A stretch of DNA of 34,984 bases from NCBI RefSeq assembly GCF_002086285.1, contig NZ_MVHU01000040.1, positions 1 to 34,984 on the forward strand, given 5' to 3'. Shown piece by piece: positions 8,150 to 15,995 of this stretch. The notes under the pieces are model-generated. The model had not been told where the DNA came from, searched no databases, and saw only the letters and a list, made by a program, of their open reading frames with translations. The position numbers were made by a program, and so were the translations under genes. Each line of letters opens with the position of its first letter. Positions within the stretch are counted from its first letter, which is position 1. The DNA comes from Mycolicibacter kumamotonensis (lineage in GTDB: Bacteria > Actinomycetota > Actinomycetes > Mycobacteriales > Mycobacteriaceae).

Positions 8150-8989
8150 ATGACGCCGGGCACTTCGATCCCCTCCGTCGAGCTCAACGACGGCCACACG
8201 ATGCCGACTCTGGGCATCGGGGTCGCCGAGCTGTCGGACGCCGAGACCGAGCGCGCGGTCTCGGCCGCCCTCGAGTTGGGCTGCCGGTTGATCGACACGG
8301 CCAAGGTCTACGGCAATGAGGCGGCGGTAGGCCGGGCGGTCGCCGCGTCGGGCATCCCGCGCGACGAGCTGTTCATCACCACCAAGCTGGCCAACGCCGA
8401 TCAGGGGCTAACCGCCGCCATCGAGGCCTGCCACGCCAGTGTGGAGCGACTCGGGCTGGACTATGTGGACCTGTACCTGATCCACTGGCCGGCTCCGCCG
8501 CTGGGCATGTACGTCGACAGCTTCGGGGGGCTGATCCAGGCCCGCGAGCAGGGGTTGACCCGATCCATCGGGGTGTGCAACTTCACCGAGGAGCACCTCA
8601 ACGACGCGATCGACCTGGCGTTCGAGACTCCGGCGGTCAACCAGATCGAGCTGCACCCTCTGCTCAACCAGGCCGAGCTGCGGGCGTTCCATGCCGAGCG
8701 CAACATCGTCACCGAGGCCTACAGCCCGCTGGCGGTGGGCCGGCTGCTCGACCACCCGGCGGTGACGGCGATCGCCGGCGAGTACGGCAAGACGCCGGCT
8801 CAGGTGCTGATCCGGTGGAGCCTGCAGCTGGGCAACGTGGTCATCCCCCGATCGGCCCAGCCGGAGCGCATCGCGGCCAACCTCGACGTGTTCGGCTTCG
8901 AGCTGGCCGCCGAGCACATGGACACCCTCAACGGGCTCAACGACGGCACCCGGGTCCGCGAGGACCCGCTGACCTACACCGGCCTCTGA
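8150..8989 (+). CDS. aldo/keto reductase, second of a tandem pair (Rv2971-like)
   Basis: A 279-residue NADPH-dependent aldo/keto reductase, close in sequence to M. tuberculosis Rv2971, which has been linked to reduction of reactive dicarbonyls and aldehydes; the native substrate is not fixed. The tetrad is visible: D and Y in LIDTAKVYGNE, K in ITTKLAN and H in LIHWP. SIGVCNF and VIPRSAQPERI form the later barrel strands and cofactor site. It starts with ATG one base after the stop of the first reductase, and AGG in the end of that gene supplies a ribosome binding site. The C-terminus GTRVREDPLTYTGL is nearly that of Rv2971, so this copy is the conserved orthologue and the other is the extra paralogue. 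Both share the GNEAAVGRAVAASG-type segment, consistent with an old duplication. Confidence 0.93.
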   Translation: MTPGTSIPSVELNDGHTMPTLGIGVAELSDAETERAVSAALELGCRLIDTAKVYGNEAAVGRAVAASGIPRDELFITTKLANADQGLTAAIEACHASVERLGLDYVDLYLIHWPAPPLGMYVDSFGGLIQAREQGLTRSIGVCNFTEEHLNDAIDLAFETPAVNQIELHPLLNQAELRAFHAERNIVTEAYSPLAVGRLLDHPAVTAIAGEYGKTPAQVLIRWSLQLGNVVIPRSAQPERIAANLDVFGFELAAEHMDTLNGLNDGTRVREDPLTYTGL

Positions 8990-9004
8990 TCAGCCGGCCC
9001 GGCG

Positions 9005-9120
9005 GTTGATCCGCTGCGTCGCAGGCCCGCGTCAGCCCGGCGACATCGGCGAATTCGGTCGGCCGCAGCAACACGCGGTCGCCGCGCAACGTGGGCGCAG
9101 TGGCCCGGTGATCGATAGTC
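9005..9120 (-). pseudogene. possible remnant of a GNAT acetyltransferase N-terminus
   Basis: The 156 bases between the second reductase and the nuclease gene hold no intact gene. On the minus strand one frame reads TAPTLRGDRVLLRPTEFADV and then AGLTRACDAADQP before it runs into the end of the reductase. An LRGxRVxLRP..xxDxxxL pattern is the usual opening of RimJ/RimL-like GNAT N-acetyltransferases. Nothing like the acetyl-CoA-binding motif follows. I read it as the first 35-40 residues of a decayed or truncated acetyltransferase gene. The match is short and could be chance in GC-rich DNA. Confidence 0.4.
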
Positions 9121-9145
9121 GTACCTCCCCCGTTTGGTCGGGCAC

Positions 9146-9859
9146 CTATCCGGCCGGGCACGTCGCGGCGGCCCGGCGCAGCACGTCGGCAGACGGCTGG
9201 TCGAGTCGCAGCGCATAACCCCGCAGAACGGCGATGTAGGCGTGGGCGTACTGGCACGCGAATGATTTGTTCGGCGGCATCCATTGGCCCGGCCCCGCAT
9301 CGCCCTTGTCCTGGTTGCCCTGCCCGGCGACGGCCAGCAGGTTGGCCGGGTCATTGGCGAAGCGCAGCCGCTGACGGTACGGCCAGCCGGAGGCGCCCAT
9401 GTCCCAGGCGTAGGCCAGCGGGACGATGTGGTCGATCTGCACGGCCTCACCGATCTTGGCGCCGCGGGTGAAGGCGACCGTGGCGTTGGTGTACGGGTCG
9501 CGCAGGGTGCCGGTGGCCACCGCCTGCGCGCAGCGCTTCGTCGCGACGTGGGTGATGTCGACCAGGTCGCGGTTGAGGATGTCGTTGCGGGTGTCGCAGC
9601 CGTTGTGCCCGCCGGGCGCGTCGTTGTCGTCGTCCCAGGCGTCGCCGAACAGTGAGCGCCGGTAGTCGTGGCGGTGGGTGCGCGCCGGAACCACTGTGAT
9701 CCCGGCCAGCACGTCGGTGCCGGGCTGCACCGTGGGCATGCCGGACCGCGCGGCCAGGGCCCGGCTGCTCCTGCCGGCCGTCGACACGGTCTGGAACGCG
9801 ACGACGACGGCCAGCAGGGCCACCACGGCCAGCCACAGCAGCGTCTTGCGGTTGGTCAT
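9146..9859 (-). CDS. exported or membrane-anchored DUF1524/HNH-type nuclease
   Basis: A 237-residue protein of the HNH endonuclease group with a GmrSD C-terminal (DUF1524)-like domain. The N-terminus has a basic start (MTNRKT) and one hydrophobic segment at about 7-24, a signal anchor or signal peptide, so the nuclease domain is probably outside the membrane. The metal/nucleophile motif is QIDHIVPLAYAWD (D143-H144), followed by NDPANLLAV near 170-178, NQDKGD near 182-187 and PPNKSFACQYA. Its ATG overlaps the recG stop (ATGA). The length equals that of M. tuberculosis Rv2972c as I recall. Extracellular nucleases of this type could serve nutrient scavenging or defence; the true role is not known. 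The frame is open upstream into recG, but the ATG at 9859 precedes the anchor and fits best. Confidence 0.88.
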   Translation of the reverse strand: MTNRKTLLWLAVVALLAVVVAFQTVSTAGRSSRALAARSGMPTVQPGTDVLAGITVVPARTHRHDYRRSLFGDAWDDDNDAPGGHNGCDTRNDILNRDLVDITHVATKRCAQAVATGTLRDPYTNATVAFTRGAKIGEAVQIDHIVPLAYAWDMGASGWPYRQRLRFANDPANLLAVAGQGNQDKGDAGPGQWMPPNKSFACQYAHAYIAVLRGYALRLDQPSADVLRRAAATCPAG

Positions 9860-12084
9860 GACTTGTCCAGGTATTCGATATCGGTGAACGGCTCGGCGAG
9901 CACGGCCAATCCGGGATCGGACGGGTCGGTCTCCCACGCCGTGGCACAGAACTGCCGGGCGGCTTCGATCACCTCGCCGTGATCGGCCAACGACAGCAAC
10001 TTCAAGCCACCCCGCCAACCGGACTGATTGCGGCCCAACACATCTCCCTCACCGCGCTCGCGCAGGTCCAGGTCGGCCAGCGCGAACCCGTCCAGCGTGC
10101 CAGCCACGGCCTCCAGGCGCCTTCCCGCCTTGGATCCCGGGGCGCTCGAGGTCACCAGCAGGCACAGGCTGGCGTGCTCACCGCGACCGATCCGGCCGCG
10201 CAGCTGGTGCAGCTGGCTGATGCCGAACCAGTCGGCGTCGGCGATCAGCATGACCGTGGCGTTGGGCACGTCGACACCGACCTCGATCACGGTGGTGCAC
10301 ACCAGCACATCCACGGTGCCGGCACGAAACGCGGCCATCACCGCGTCCTTCTCATCCGCGGTGAGCCGCCCGTGCATCAGGCCCAACCGCAATCCCGACA
10401 GCGGCCCGGCCCGCAGCCGGTCGAACAGCCCCACCGCGGTGGCCGACGTCCGGCCGCCCTCGTCGGTCGCGCCTGGCTTGCTGTCCTCGTCGGACTCGTC
10501 GATGCGGGGCGCCACCACGTAGGCCTGCCGGCCGGCCGCGACCTCTTCGCGGATGCGCTGCCAGGCCCGGTCCAGCCAGGCCGGTTTGTCCTTCTCGAAG
10601 ATCACCGAGGACCGGATCGGTTGGCGCCCACGGGGCAGCTCGCGCAATGTCGAGGTCTCCAGATCGCCGTAGACGGTGAGCGCCACCGTGCGCGGGATCG
10701 GGGTCGCCGTCATCACCAGCAGGTGCGGGGTGATCCCGTCAGGAGACTTGGCGCGCAACTGATCCCGCTGCTCGACACCGAACCGGTGCTGTTCGTCGAC
10801 GACGACCATGCCCAGCCGGTGGAACTCGACGGCGTCCTGCAGCAGGGCGTGGGTGCCGACCACGATCCCGGCGGCGCCACTGTTGATCTGGGCGCGGACC
10901 TCCTTCTTGGCGGCGGCCGACATCGAACCGGTGAGCAGCGCCACCGCGGTGGCGTTGTCGGCGCCGCCGAGCTGGCCGCCCATCGCCAACGGACCCAGCA
11001 TGTCTCGGATCGACCGGACATGTTGGGAGGCAAGCACTTCCGTCGGGGCAAGCAACGCGCACTGATAGCCCGCGTCAACCATCTGCAGCATCGCCAACAG
11101 CGCCACGATCGTCTTGCCGGAGCCGACCTCACCTTGGAGCAGTCGGTTCATCGGACGCGACGCGCCGAGCTCGGCCGCCAATACGGCGAGCACGTCACGC
11201 TGCCCGGCCGTCAGCTCGAACGGCAACCGCCCCAACAGCTCCGCGACCAGCCCATCGGTTCGTGGCGCGGCCGGCGGGCCGGATTGGGACAGTTCGCTGT
11301 TGCGGCGCATCGCCAGCGCCCATTGCAGGCCGAAGGCTTCATCGACGGCCAGCCGATCGCGGGCGCGGTCCCGTTCGGCGGCGTTCTCCGACAGATGGAT
11401 CGCCCGCAGCGCCTCGTCTTCGTCGAGCAGACCGCGTTCGGCGCGCACCACCTCCGGCAGCGGGTCGGGAACCGGATCGAGCACCGCGAGAACCTGACGG
11501 ACACAGGCGAAGATGTCCCAGCTCTGCAGTTTCGCGGTGGCCGGGTAAATCGGGTAACAGCTGCGCTCGAAGTCCGACTGGTTGACCTGCCCGCTGACCT
11601 TCTGCGACGCGTCGGCGATGTTGCGCAGTGAGCTGCTGCCGAAGTGGCCTTGCTGCTCCGCACCGTCGGCCTCCTTGAGTACCAGAAAGTCCGGGTGGGT
11701 GAGCTGGATCGCCCCTCGGTACAGCTTGACCTCACCGGACAGCATCACCCGGGTCCCAGGGGTCAGGCGCCAGCGCAGCCCCTTGGGGTTGAAGAACGTC
11801 GCGCTGACCCGGTTGCGGCCGCTGCCGAGGGTGACGACGAGGAATTTGCCTTTGCGGCGCTGCATGTCCTTGAGCACTGCGGAGCCGATGGTGTCGACGA
11901 CGGTGATGTGGTCGCCTTCGACGGGGCGGCTGTCGGCTGCCCCGCGCACCCCGGTGCCCTCGACGTAGCTGCGCGGATAGTGCCGCAACAGCTCGCCGAC
12001 GGTGCGGATACCGAAGGCCTCGTCGAGCAATTCCGCGGCGTCGGAGCCGAGGATGAAATCCAGCCGGTCACGCAGCGTGGCCAT
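9856..12084 (-). CDS. recG: ATP-dependent DNA helicase RecG
   Basis: RecG is a superfamily 2 helicase that remodels stalled replication forks and Holliday junctions. The 742-residue protein has an N-terminal wedge/OB-fold region (about 60-170, including DHITVVDTIGSAV and FFNPKGLRWRL). The helicase core follows, with Walker A GEVGSGKT near 318, VVVDEQHRFGVEQR (a DEQH variant of motif II) near 428, VMTATPIPRT, the VCTTVIEVGVDVPNA motif and the QLRGRIGRG motif near 630. The start is ATG at 12084, two bases after the upstream DAK2 gene. Its stop overlaps the nuclease gene, so DAK2, recG and the nuclease look like one operon. Length and motifs are normal for the family. Confidence 0.97.
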   Translation of the reverse strand: MATLRDRLDFILGSDAAELLDEAFGIRTVGELLRHYPRSYVEGTGVRGAADSRPVEGDHITVVDTIGSAVLKDMQRRKGKFLVVTLGSGRNRVSATFFNPKGLRWRLTPGTRVMLSGEVKLYRGAIQLTHPDFLVLKEADGAEQQGHFGSSSLRNIADASQKVSGQVNQSDFERSCYPIYPATAKLQSWDIFACVRQVLAVLDPVPDPLPEVVRAERGLLDEDEALRAIHLSENAAERDRARDRLAVDEAFGLQWALAMRRNSELSQSGPPAAPRTDGLVAELLGRLPFELTAGQRDVLAVLAAELGASRPMNRLLQGEVGSGKTIVALLAMLQMVDAGYQCALLAPTEVLASQHVRSIRDMLGPLAMGGQLGGADNATAVALLTGSMSAAAKKEVRAQINSGAAGIVVGTHALLQDAVEFHRLGMVVVDEQHRFGVEQRDQLRAKSPDGITPHLLVMTATPIPRTVALTVYGDLETSTLRELPRGRQPIRSSVIFEKDKPAWLDRAWQRIREEVAAGRQAYVVAPRIDESDEDSKPGATDEGGRTSATAVGLFDRLRAGPLSGLRLGLMHGRLTADEKDAVMAAFRAGTVDVLVCTTVIEVGVDVPNATVMLIADADWFGISQLHQLRGRIGRGEHASLCLLVTSSAPGSKAGRRLEAVAGTLDGFALADLDLRERGEGDVLGRNQSGWRGGLKLLSLADHGEVIEAARQFCATAWETDPSDPGLAVLAEPFTDIEYLDKS

Positions 12085-12086
12085 CG

Positions 12087-13742
12087 CTACTCGACCCCGA
12101 TCAGCAGGGCGTCGCCCCGGTGCCCGGTGAAGTAGGTGGCCAGTTCGATGCCGGGGTGCTGATCGTGCACGTGTCTGGCCAGCACATCGGCGACCGTGCT
12201 TTCGGAGCCGTCGAAGCCGGCCCCGAACAGCACCGTGACCAGATCACCACCGGCCGCCAGCAGCAGATCGATCAGGCCGATCGCCGCCGCGCCGACATCG
12301 CCGGCCACGATCAGCACCTCGTCACCGGCGATGCCCAGCCCGTCACCGGGCCGACAGGCTCCGGCCCAGGTCAGCGCCTGCTCGGTGGCGACCCGAACCG
12401 AACCGTGCCGGGTGGTGCCCGCCACCCGCGCCATGGTGTAGCCGTCGTCGACCACCGGCCGGCCCGGATCGTGTACCGCCAGCGCGGACAGCCCCTGCAC
12501 CATCGACCCGGTCGGAACCGGCACCACGTCGATGCCCCAGCCGATGGCCGCGGTGCATCCGGCCACCAGCTCCTCGGCGGCGACGTAGCCATTGGGCAGC
12601 AGCATCACCTGGGCCGCGCCGGTGTCCACCACCGCGCGCAGCAGTTGCTGGGCGGTGACCATCGTGGCCGGGTCGGCGCTGTGCGGGTCCGGCCGCAGCA
12701 CGCAGGCACCCTCCCCGGCGAACAGCTCCTGCGCTCCCTCACCGTCGACCACCGCGAGCACCGCACGCTCGCGCGACCAGCTGCCCGGCGGCAGGCCGGT
12801 CGCCCCGGCCAGCGCTGAGATCTGGATACGCCGCGGCCGCCCGAACGCCAGGCCCGCCTCGACGGCGGCACCGGCGTCATCGGTGTGCACGTGCACCGAG
12901 TAGCCGCCGACCACGCCCGACGTCGCGATCGCCACCGAGTCGCCGAGTTGGGTCAGCCGTTCGCGCAACGCGTCGGTGTCTTCGGGGGCGCACTCGCCGA
13001 GCAGGTACATCACCTCGAATTGCGGCGCCGGTTGCTCGGTAACCGAATCGGGTGGGCGTGGCCGCGGCGACGGCTGGTATACCGGCCGAACGGGTGCCTG
13101 CCCGGTGATCGTCGACCGCAGCGCGTCGAGCAGTACCAGCAGGCCGCGGCCTCCGGCGTCGACCACGCCGGCGGCCGCGAGCACGTCGAGCTGCTCGGTG
13201 GTCTTCTCCAGTGCCTCGGCCGCGGCGTCCGTGGCGGCAGTGATCGCGGCGCCCAGCGCAGCGCCGCGGGCCGCGCACTGCTCGACGGCCGCCGCCGCGG
13301 CCTGCAGCACCGACACGATGGTGCCCGGGACCTCACGGCCACCCATCGAGGTGATCACCAGCTCGACCCCGTGGCGCAGGCCGGCGCCCAACAGCGTGGT
13401 GTCGACGGCGTCCACCGCTGCGGCGCCTTCGGCGGCGGTCACATCGGCCAGACCGCGCAGGATCTGCGACAGGATCACCCCGGAGTTGCCGCGCGCCCCG
13501 TGCAGCGCGCCGGAGGACAGGGCGGCCGCGACCCGGGCCACCTCGCCGGAGGCGGCCTCGGTGTTGGCCTCGGCCAGGGCCGAGCGCATGGTGAACAGCA
13601 TGTTGGTGCCGGTGTCGGAATCGGCGACCGGGAAGACATTGAGCTGGTTGATCTCGTCGGTGTGGGTGATCAGATCGCCGACAGCGGTGTGCGCCCAGTC
13701 CCGCAAGGTGGCCGCATCCAGCCGACGTTCGGGGTTGCCCAC
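12087..13742 (-). CDS. DAK2-domain protein, FakA-like (YloV family)
   Basis: Homologue of the ATP-binding subunit of bacterial fatty acid kinase (FakA/YloV), which phosphorylates fatty acids held by DegV-type FakB proteins; the role in mycobacteria is inferred. An N-terminal DAK2 domain shows LNVFPVADSDTGTNM (metal/ATP site) and GARGNSGVILSQILRGL. A central linker and a C-terminal EDD-like domain (about 300-550) follow. GTG codons occur at 13748 and 13742. The ribosome binding site AGGAAGG lies about nine bases from the second but only three from the first, so I choose 13742 (551 residues); coordinates here may be off by a base or two. In M. tuberculosis I recall this gene as two separate frames (Rv2974c and Rv2975c); here it is one open frame. 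It is first in the recG operon and divergent from rpmB. Confidence 0.88.
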   Translation of the reverse strand: MGNPERRLDAATLRDWAHTAVGDLITHTDEINQLNVFPVADSDTGTNMLFTMRSALAEANTEAASGEVARVAAALSSGALHGARGNSGVILSQILRGLADVTAAEGAAAVDAVDTTLLGAGLRHGVELVITSMGGREVPGTIVSVLQAAAAAVEQCAARGAALGAAITAATDAAAEALEKTTEQLDVLAAAGVVDAGGRGLLVLLDALRSTITGQAPVRPVYQPSPRPRPPDSVTEQPAPQFEVMYLLGECAPEDTDALRERLTQLGDSVAIATSGVVGGYSVHVHTDDAGAAVEAGLAFGRPRRIQISALAGATGLPPGSWSRERAVLAVVDGEGAQELFAGEGACVLRPDPHSADPATMVTAQQLLRAVVDTGAAQVMLLPNGYVAAEELVAGCTAAIGWGIDVVPVPTGSMVQGLSALAVHDPGRPVVDDGYTMARVAGTTRHGSVRVATEQALTWAGACRPGDGLGIAGDEVLIVAGDVGAAAIGLIDLLLAAGGDLVTVLFGAGFDGSESTVADVLARHVHDQHPGIELATYFTGHRGDALLIGVE

Positions 13743-13841
13743 CTGCACGCACCTTCCTGCCGCCACCTCCGGTGGCTGCAAGCCTAATCACTGCCGGCGA
13801 CACCACAGGTCACGCCGCGTCGCGAGCCGAAACGGGGCGTT

Positions 13842-13871
13842 TTGGTGGTTGCCCGGCCCGGCGGGTATCCT
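13842..13871 (+). promoter_or_regulatory. candidate rpmB promoter
   Basis: TTGGTG (13842-13847) and TATCCT (13866-13871) are separated by 18 bases, and the second fits the mycobacterial TANNNT -10 consensus. They lie about 70 bases before the rpmB start, in the 198-base gap between the divergent DAK2 gene and rpmB. Strength and exact start point are not shown by the sequence alone. Confidence 0.45.
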
Positions 13872-13909
13872 GATCAGGTTGTCGGGCCACCCGCTCTGAG
13901 GTCGTTGGC

Positions 13910-13930
13910 CCTCAAGCAGACGTTTTGAGG
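13910..13930 (+). promoter_or_regulatory. hairpin sequestering the rpmB ribosome binding site
   Basis: CCTCAA (13910-13915) pairs with TTGAGG (13925-13930) across a nine-base loop. The right arm covers the first bases of the rpmB Shine-Dalgarno GAGGAG (13927-13932), eight bases before the ATG. A stem here could limit initiation or be the target of a ribosomal-protein autoregulator. It is short and its function is inferred. Confidence 0.4.
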
Positions 13931-13940
13931 AGTGTCACAT

Positions 13941-14132
13941 ATGGCTGCCGTGTGCGATATCTGCGGAAAGGGCCCCGGCTTCGGCAAGTCGGTGTCGCAC
14001 TCGCACCGTCGGACCAGCCGTCGGTGGGACCCGAACATCCAGACAGTGCACGCCGCCCGTCCCGGCGGCAACAAGCAGCGCCTGAACGCCTGCACCTCGT
14101 GCATCAAGGCCGGCAAGGTCGCCCGCGGCTAG
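13941..14132 (+). CDS. rpmB: 50S ribosomal protein bL28, zinc-binding form
   Basis: A 63-residue structural protein of the large ribosomal subunit. It opens MAAVCDICGKGPGFGKSVSH and has four cysteines in two CxxC pairs (C5/C8 and C50/C53, the latter in ACTSCIKAGKV), the zinc-ribbon (C+) form. The conserved SHSHRRTSRRWDPNIQ block is intact. ATG at 13941 is chosen over an in-frame GTG three codons earlier because GAGGAG lies eight bases upstream of the ATG and the family begins with MAAVC. It is a lone gene with its own promoter and a hairpin terminator, lying between the recG operon and ung. Mycobacteria also carry other bL28 paralogues elsewhere, some of them zinc-free; this locus is the conserved actinobacterial position next to recG. 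Confidence 0.96.
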   Translation: MAAVCDICGKGPGFGKSVSHSHRRTSRRWDPNIQTVHAARPGGNKQRLNACTSCIKAGKVARG

Positions 14133-14144
14133 AGTTCGCGGATT

Positions 14145-14165
14145 CCCGGGGTCCAGGGCCCCGGG
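14145..14165 (+). terminator. hairpin terminator after rpmB
   Basis: CCCGGGG (14145-14151) and CCCCGGG (14159-14165) form a perfect seven-base stem with a seven-base loop, 13 bases after the rpmB stop. There is no U tract, as is common for mycobacterial terminators. Convergent ung ends about 130 bases further on. Confidence 0.5.
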
Positions 14166-14199
14166 TGAGCTCACCGCGTGGGCTCCGCTCGGATCACCC

Positions 14200-14258
14200 C
14201 GAGATTGCAACCACGCAGGTGATTGCGCCGCGTATTTCCCTGCATGACTGCAATCTCG
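14200..14258. repeat. imperfect inverted repeat between rpmB and ung
   Basis: Arms at about 14200-14219 and 14239-14258 match at 16 of 20 positions. The core is the perfect pair GAGATTGCA (14201-14209) and TGCAATCTC (14249-14257). It lies in the convergent gap between rpmB and ung. It may be a terminator for either gene or a small interspersed repeat. Its core differs from the repeat family at 26.4 and 34.9 kb. Confidence 0.55.
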
Positions 14259-14296
14259 CGGAAATCTCGGGTGCTCAGCGCAGCAGGCGGCTCGAA

Positions 14297-14977
14297 TCAG
14301 TCCAGTCGCCAGTCGATCGGCTCGGCCCCGAGCTGGGTCAGCAGCTCGTTGGCGCGGCTGAACGGCCGTGATCCGAAGAACCCCCGCGACGCCGACAGCG
14401 GCGACGGGTGCGGGGATTCGATCGCGACGCAGTTGTCGGACAGCATGGGTTTGAGCGTTCCCGCGTCGCGTCCCCACAAGATCGCCACCATGGGCTGCCG
14501 GCGCGCCACCAAAGCGCGGATCGCGCACTCGGTGACCATCTCCCAGCCCTTGCCGCGGTGTGACGCCGGGGTGCCCGGCCGCACCGTGAGCACCCTGTTG
14601 AGCAGTAGCACGCCGCGCTGCGCCCACGCCGACAGATCGCCGGTGGCCGGCCGGGGATAGCCGAGGTCGGCGGTGTACTCGGTAAAGATGTTCTCCAGGC
14701 TGCGCGGCAGTGGCCGCACGTGCGGGGCGACCGAGAAACTGAGGCCCACCGCATGTCCCGGGGTGGGGTAAGGATCCTGTCCGACGATCAGCACCCGCAC
14801 GGCGTCGAACGGAAACGTGAAGGCGCGCAAGACGTTCTGCCCGTCGGGTAGGTAGCCGCGCCCGGATGAGATCTCCTCGCGCAGGAACTTCCCCATCAAG
14901 GCCACCTGCTCGGTCACCGGTTCCAGGGCGGTGGCCCAACCGCTCTCGACGAGTTCAGGAAGTGGACGCGCGCTCAT
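14297..14977 (-). CDS. ung: uracil-DNA glycosylase
   Basis: Ung removes uracil from DNA, starting base excision repair, which matters in a GC-rich genome prone to cytosine deamination. The 226-residue protein has the catalytic water-activating loop GQDPYPTPGHA with D68, and LNRVLTVRPG in the uracil pocket. It also has the DNA-intercalating loop with the catalytic histidine, SPHPSPLSASRGF. These are the family 1 signatures, and the length is typical. It begins with ATG at 14977, six bases after thiL on the same strand, so the two are probably co-transcribed in the conserved mycobacterial order. The ribosome binding site is weak. Confidence 0.97.
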   Translation of the reverse strand: MSARPLPELVESGWATALEPVTEQVALMGKFLREEISSGRGYLPDGQNVLRAFTFPFDAVRVLIVGQDPYPTPGHAVGLSFSVAPHVRPLPRSLENIFTEYTADLGYPRPATGDLSAWAQRGVLLLNRVLTVRPGTPASHRGKGWEMVTECAIRALVARRQPMVAILWGRDAGTLKPMLSDNCVAIESPHPSPLSASRGFFGSRPFSRANELLTQLGAEPIDWRLD

Positions 14978-14983
14978 GGTGTC

Positions 14984-15955
14984 TCAAGGTAACGGGGACC
15001 CCGAGCCGTACGACTGCCAGCCCGCATCCCCATCCCAGGGCGCCCCGTCGACCAGCACCTTGGCCGGCCCCTCGGTTACCCGGCCGATCACCCGCCAGCC
15101 GGGCGGTACCGCGCCAGGAAACGCGGCGACCAGTGCGTGGTCCTCTCCCCCACCCAGCACCCATGCCCACACGTCGGCGCCGAGGGCGGCAGCGGCCGGC
15201 GCCAGCGCCTCACGGTCGGCGGCCAGGCCGGCGGTGGAGACCTCGATCGTCACCTGCGAGGCGGTCGCCAGGTGCCCCAGGTCGGCGAGCAGGCCGTCGG
15301 AGACGTCGGTCATCGCCTGCGCCCCCGCGTCGGCGGCCACCACGCCCTGCCCGTAGGGCGGCTCCGGGACGAGGTGGCGACGCCGCAACGCCTCGAAACC
15401 GTCCTGGCCGTCGGTCCAGAGCCGAAAGCCCGCCGCCGACCGGCCCAGCTCGCCGGCCACCGCCAAAACCGCGCCGGCTCGCGCCCCGGACCGCAGCACC
15501 GGCGCCCGGCCGGCCAGATCGCCCAGCGCGGTCACCGACACCACCCAGGAATCGGCCTCGACCAGGTCGCCGCCGACCACGCCGGCGCCGAATCGCCCGG
15601 CTTCGGCCCACATGCCGTCGGCCACGGCGGCGGCATCGGCGGCCGCGGTGCGGGCCGGGGCACCGAAGGCGACGACGAACGCGATCGGTCGGGCACCCAT
15701 CGCCTCGATGTCTGCGGCGTTCTGCGCGATCGCCTTGCGTCCGATGTCGTGCGGGGCCGACCAGTCCAGCCGGAAATGCCGGCCTTCCACCAGCATGTCG
15801 GTGGAGACGACGGTCCGGCCGTCGGAGCAACGCACCACCGCCGCGTCGTCACCGGGACCCACTTCGGTGGCGCTGGGCTGATGGCGACCGGCCACCAGCC
15901 GGTCGATCATGGGAAACTCTCCAAGCTGACCCAGCGTGGGCTCGTTACCGCGCAC
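14984..15955 (-). CDS. thiL: thiamine-monophosphate kinase ThiL
   Basis: ThiL phosphorylates thiamine monophosphate to thiamine diphosphate, the active cofactor used by pyruvate and 2-oxoacid enzymes. The protein (323 residues from the chosen start) has the PurM/ThiL fold motifs: EVGPGDDAAVV, VVSTDMLVEGRHF, KAIAQNAADIEAMGA, TDVSDGLLADLGH and LGGGEDHALVA. The start is GTG at 15955, which keeps the conserved LGQLGEF segment ahead of IDRL. An ATG at 15909 would remove it. The frame stays open further upstream into the divergent DUF3515 gene, but that is not family-like. It is followed after six bases by ung. In M. tuberculosis I recall an insertion element between thiL and the next conserved gene; here they are adjacent. 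Confidence 0.94.
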   Translation of the reverse strand: MRGNEPTLGQLGEFPMIDRLVAGRHQPSATEVGPGDDAAVVRCSDGRTVVSTDMLVEGRHFRLDWSAPHDIGRKAIAQNAADIEAMGARPIAFVVAFGAPARTAAADAAAVADGMWAEAGRFGAGVVGGDLVEADSWVVSVTALGDLAGRAPVLRSGARAGAVLAVAGELGRSAAGFRLWTDGQDGFEALRRRHLVPEPPYGQGVVAADAGAQAMTDVSDGLLADLGHLATASQVTIEVSTAGLAADREALAPAAAALGADVWAWVLGGGEDHALVAAFPGAVPPGWRVIGRVTEGPAKVLVDGAPWDGDAGWQSYGSGSPLP

Positions 15956-15995
15956 AGCGACCGAGTGTAGGTGCGATCGGAAAGGAAGGCGGGGC

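Noticed and set aside
9979..11631. 550-residue plus-strand open frame opposite recG
   Set aside because: It lies wholly within recG, has biased composition and no recognisable domain. RecG motifs are complete on the other strand.
12885..13899. Long plus-strand frames opposite the DAK2 gene
   Set aside because: Low-complexity Arg/Gly/Ser-rich translations without motifs; the minus-strand gene has clear DAK2 motifs.
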